Positions 60,071 through 64,000 of a DNA stretch of 64,000 nucleotides are shown here, one piece after another. Within the stretch, counting starts at the first letter, position 1, and each line of letters starts with the position of its first letter. Made by a program: the position numbers and the translations under genes. Source of the DNA: Haliclystus octoradiatus (lineage: Eukaryota > Cnidaria > Staurozoa > Stauromedusae > Haliclystidae); the NCBI GenBank assembly GCA_916610825.1, contig OU744446.1, positions 13,140,538-13,204,537 of the forward strand, in the 5' to 3' direction. A model generated the notes under the pieces. The model saw only the letters and a program-made list of their open reading frames with translations, was not told where the DNA came from and made no database searches.

Positions 60071-61871
60071 ATAGTGATGAGAACTGTAGAATTATGTTGA
60101 AGAAATAATAATAACAACGTAGGTTGAATTGATTTGTATGGTATATTTCTTCTTATGAATAATAATATTAATTCCAAGTTGACATGTTGATAGTAGACTG
60201 TACATTAAGTTCTCATAGTTTTCATAGTTTTCATTTACTGTATTTATAGTGTTTAGATAAATGCTAGAAGCTGCTAGATCATGCATGGTCATTGTGAGTC
60301 ATGCGGGGAGTCATGTAGGTTCTCCTATGTTCTAGAATGTTCTAGATGGTGCAGGAAGGTTCCTACATAACTCCCCCCGCCAGATGGCGGAGCCATAAAT
60401 AAAAATGCATGATATAGGCTAAAAATGAGAAAGATTAATGCTTTAATATATGCTAAATTGTAAATAATAAATGTATGTAAATATAAATGTAAGTAATTAT
60501 GGTATAGTAGAAGCTATTAATGAAGGTTTTAGATATGCTTATAGACTAATTGCATAACAGTTAATGAGAAAATTCATTACAATTTTGGTGCATACCAATT
60601 TGTTTAATTGCTTTGGATTTCCAGAAAAAGAAATTTTCATACAAGTGTTATATTTGGTTTAATTTCAGTTTCTTCTATGAGCTTGGTAATCTTCAATGTT
60701 TCTTTTATAGTCATATTTTTTTGCTTGTGAGTTTGATGAATTCAGTATTTTCTTGAGTTGTTGCTTATTCTTGTGTGCTTGATTAATTCAGTATTTTCTT
60801 GAGTTGTTGCTTATTCTTGTGTGTTTGATGAATTCAGTATTTTCATGAGTTGTTGCTTATTCTTGTGTGTTCAATTTTAAACTCTGTTGTGTGTTCTTGT
60901 GTGTTTCTTAGTTCGTTTAGTATTCTTAGTGTGTTCATTGTGTTTCAATGTTCTTAGTTGAATGTTGAATGTTTCAATATTTAAAAGTTTTATGATGTTG
61001 GAATGTCCAATGTTTAGTGTTCAATATTTAAAAGTTCCAAAATGTTGGAATGTTCAATGGTTTATGTTCAGTATTTTAAAATCTTACTTTTTTAATTCAG
61101 TCTCTTCAGTTTTGGGCAATCTAATTCCTTGTGTTCAGTTCCATTTCTTGTGTTTATTTCCATTTCTCGTGTGTAGTTCCATAGTTCCACTCTTGTGTTT
61201 AGTTCCATTTCTTGTGTTTAGTTCCATTTCATGTGTTTTCTGCGTGTTTTGATTAGTTACGTAAAATGCCATTGTTCCTCAGTGTGAAAATCAATCTAGT
61301 TATATTGTTTTGATGCCGCGGTCGTGAATAAAATGTTGTGTTCAATTCCATGTTGTAATAAAATACTTTCAGATTATAAATTATGTTGTAAAGTCTTGAA
61401 GATTATTCATAATTAGTTGTTTTTGTAATTCGACGGACCAATTGATGAGTTGTTCTTATAATTCGACGGACCAATTGATGAGTTGTTCTTATAATTCGAC
61501 GGACCAATTGATGAGTTGTTCTTATAATTCGACGGACCAATTGATGAGTTGTTCTTATAATTCGACGGACCAATTGATGAGAACTGTAGAATTATGTTGA
61601 AGAAATAATAATAACAACGTAGGTTGAATTGATTTGTATGGTATATTTCTTCTTATGAATAATAATATTAATTCCAAGTTGACATGTTGATAGTAGACTG
61701 TACATTAAGTTCTCATAGTTTTCATAGTTTTCATTTACTGTATTTATAGTGTTTAGATAAATGCTAGAAGCTGCTAGATCATGCATGGTCATTGTGAGTC
61801 ATGCGGGGAGTCATGTAGGTTCTCCTATGTTCTAGAATGTTCTAGATGGTGCAGGAAGGTTCCTACAATAG
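60071..61871 (-). mobile_element. Short non-coding LTR element (TRIM-like)
   Basis: 293-bp direct repeats at 60075-60367 and 61575-61867 (TG..CA) look identical by eye. ATAG flanks both sides. On the minus strand the upstream LTR is followed by tandem copies of the primer-site region, and a purine-rich tract (GGCGGGGGGAG) precedes the other LTR. The interior (1.2 kb) has only short ORFs and simple repeats (TTGAGTTGTTGCTTATTCTT units near 60720-60870). It looks whole for its class and is very young. The LTR ORFs are chance. Confidence 0.85.
61405..61574. repeat. Five tandem units of a 33-34 bp primer-site repeat
   Basis: Repeats of TTCGACGGACCAATTGATGA, with TTATAA between, directly precede the right LTR. 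The unit contains the last bases of the LTR and the following primer-site sequence. Confidence 0.85.
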
Positions 61872-64000
61872 TACTTCTCATCGATAAAATCTCTACCAAG
61901 CCACAGAGTTTTGAGTGAAACAAGTCAGTTGCAGTGTATTGCGCTGAAAGTCGTCATACCATAAACAATTATATTGAAGCTTCAAAACTAACAGCGTGCA
62001 GTATTAATCAATTCAGAAAATATCAATTATCTGAATTCCATAAAACAATGTAAATATTTAAAAATTCATGAATGAACGATAGGCTTTTAATCAATTTATT
62101 TCAATTTTAAAAACTACAAGTAGGCGTAACTGTATACTAGTATAGTTCAATGGTAGCAAGAGCCAGTATATATGTTCATGTCATCTTGAAGCAAGACCAT
62201 ACGCATTGAAGTGTGCATCAGATCGAATTTACACAAAATTGATTACGGGTATGAATGTTGTAATGATCCGATTCCAATCCGATTTGAAGAAATATGCCAA
62301 TTATAAATATAATCCGATTCGAAGCAAATAATTTGTAATTAATGTAAACTAATCCAAATTTTTAATGTATAAATTTATGGGTGATTGCTTGATACAGTCT
62401 CACGCGCTTTAATCAGATATCTTTCAACTTGATGCTGGATATTCTGCGTTAGACACTTAGTTACTACTACTGTGATAAAATACAAAACTACCACACAGCA
62501 ATAATAAATACCAGCATGAGTAAATGTGACGTACTATCATTGTATGTCGTATAGCTGGCTTTGCTATAACAACAACTAATTGATATTCGAGACCCAATGG
62601 ATAGTGAGCACAATGAAGGCTAAACTGTATCTAATTTATTATTCAATCTACACATAGACAACATAGATAGATTACAGGAATTATATAGGGTGCTGACATG
62701 AGACAGTCACATACAGCACATCAAAATGATAATACAATACGTACAATGAATCAATAATCTTGATCATTTCCTTGAAGAAATTGTATAATTCATTTCACAT
62801 CAAACGTGATACTAGAGAGTGGAACATGAATGTCGCTATATGTACAAGAAGCGGTCAGTTGAGAGGAAATTAGAACACATTGATTAATCGCTACAAAGTA
62901 CAAATACTCTTCCAAGTTTCAAAATCTAAAATCATCTGGAATCAATAAATACAAATTTTACCCAATCCAAAGACCTAAAATATCACTACCTGGATGCGAT
63001 CCAATCTGATTGGATTTGCACATCTTTAATACGCAGGTGCAAAATAAATGAGGCTCAAAACTTTCAGAGGTTAAATTTGTTATTCACAACTAACATATAT
63101 ATGTACTTTTGGAATGGTCAAATTCTTTAATTATTATATTTTCTTATTCGTAATTGACAATATTGTCACTTTAGTTTAACTTTCGTTGTGGGTTTGATTT
63201 TAAACACAGCCAAAAAGGTTGAAGGTTGTTCACTTAAATTATACCTGTCAGATATGACTCTGTGATAGTATGATTAATGTAGGTTCTATTACAAAGTTTA
63301 TATTATAGAGCGTATGATTTCTTCATTACTCAGAAATTTGGTCCTGATGCTTTTAAGAACGTTTCTTTTAAATTTTATTTCATTTTATTATTACAAAATA
63401 TTTCATTAATTATTATCATATGATTTTCACATAGATATATCTTTGGTTGGTGCTACGCAAATAAGTAGGCCTATTCCCCTACGAAAAATTTGTTGAGTTC
63501 ATGAACTATTCATGAACCTTAAATACAAGCCTGTTTTACACATTCTGGGCAGTAGTCACTTTTCTGAGAAGTTATTTTAAATGTAGTTTTTCAATTTGAA
63601 TACGGTAGGCCTTTCAAGAAACATTAGAATAACTGTTGCATTGAGTCGTTTCAACTTTTCAAAGTGCAGTACTATACATACTGATCTTCATACTATACAC
63701 TTATTTTTGTGCTGCTTTCAATTCTTCTTACTGACAATTTTTACAGCCTTGATAGTTTGGGCTGAACGTAGCTATATCTGGTTAAATGGCCTGTTTTTCA
63801 TGAACAATTCATGAATATTTGTTGGTCCATTTAAAGTTCAAGAACTGTTATCACAGCCTGCATTTTGCGTATACTTTTACGGATTAACCAAAGACCAGCA
63901 GACTAGGTGGCAGCCATGGGCCTTGTGAGAGGATCAAAACAGACGGGAAAACTTGCACTAGCGCAAGTTAAATAGGCATGTTCTTTAAACATTCTTGAGC
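61872..64000. other. Right-edge intergenic region, repeats only
   Basis: It holds the hAT-like repeat at 62208-63025 and a TTCATGAA element with CCCCTACGAAAAATT at its left end (63477 onward). A TTCATGAA-rich end lies at 63795-63860. No gene is seen. Confidence 0.4.

Noticed and set aside
60092-60292. 66-codon ORF repeated identically at 61592-61792
   Set aside because: It lies in both LTRs of a non-coding LTR element and has no protein-like signal; identity only reflects the LTR pair.

Overview
The window is animal nuclear DNA: AT-rich, with spliced genes using ordinary GT-AG introns, a eukaryotic tRNA-Asn and many small transposable elements. Five protein-coding genes could be rebuilt exon by exon with matching phases: an AHI1/jouberin homologue, a C8orf74 homologue, a spire-like actin nucleator, a KLF10/11-type zinc-finger factor and a LACC1/FAMIN homologue. 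This gene set, the moderate gene density and introns of 0.1-6 kb point to a metazoan. My best guess is an invertebrate deuterostome, perhaps a tunicate, but that is inference from gene style and not proven.

Layout. At 245-458 (+) lies the last coding exon of a gene that starts before the window; it converges on AHI1, whose 23 coding exons run on the minus strand from 22017 down to 687. AHI1 encodes 961 residues with seven WD40 repeats and no C-terminal SH3 domain. Its introns are full of repeats, including a 16-copy, 110-111 bp minisatellite that copies a splice acceptor and the start of an exon. From 22 to 26 kb there is only repeat DNA. C8orf74 (+, three exons, 26083-34070, 295 aa) has a 5.8 kb first intron containing a THAP-bearing transposon and Penelope-like debris. 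The spire-like gene (-, 36983-35025) has no intron. An uncertain small ORF lies at 38997-39395 (-), tRNA-Asn at 40582-40655 (+), and the KLF gene (-, four exons) at 43243-41449. A 66-residue single-pass membrane microprotein gene (+) has exons at 43970-44068 and 48516-48617. LACC1 (+, six exons, 49322-58650, 440 aa) carries a young Ty3-type LTR element in intron 2 and a TTCATGAA-rich tandem array in intron 4. From 58.7 kb to the end only repeats are visible, including a short non-coding LTR element with identical LTRs.

The most striking non-gene signal is a dispersed family of hammerhead-ribozyme-like motifs (about 4.4, 23.6, 23.7, 31.1 and 46.6 kb, with decayed copies near 7.4 and 9.5 kb). 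Each has CUGANGA, a stem II, GAA, a 3-bp stem III with a triloop, a GUA or GUU site and a closing stem I. Stems I and II change sequence between copies while keeping pairing. One copy abuts a GIY-YIG endonuclease fragment of a Penelope-like element, the retroelement class known to carry hammerheads. A second dispersed family has CCCCTGCGAAAA-type ends and is packed with the palindrome GTTCATGAAC; it is dense in the AHI1 introns.
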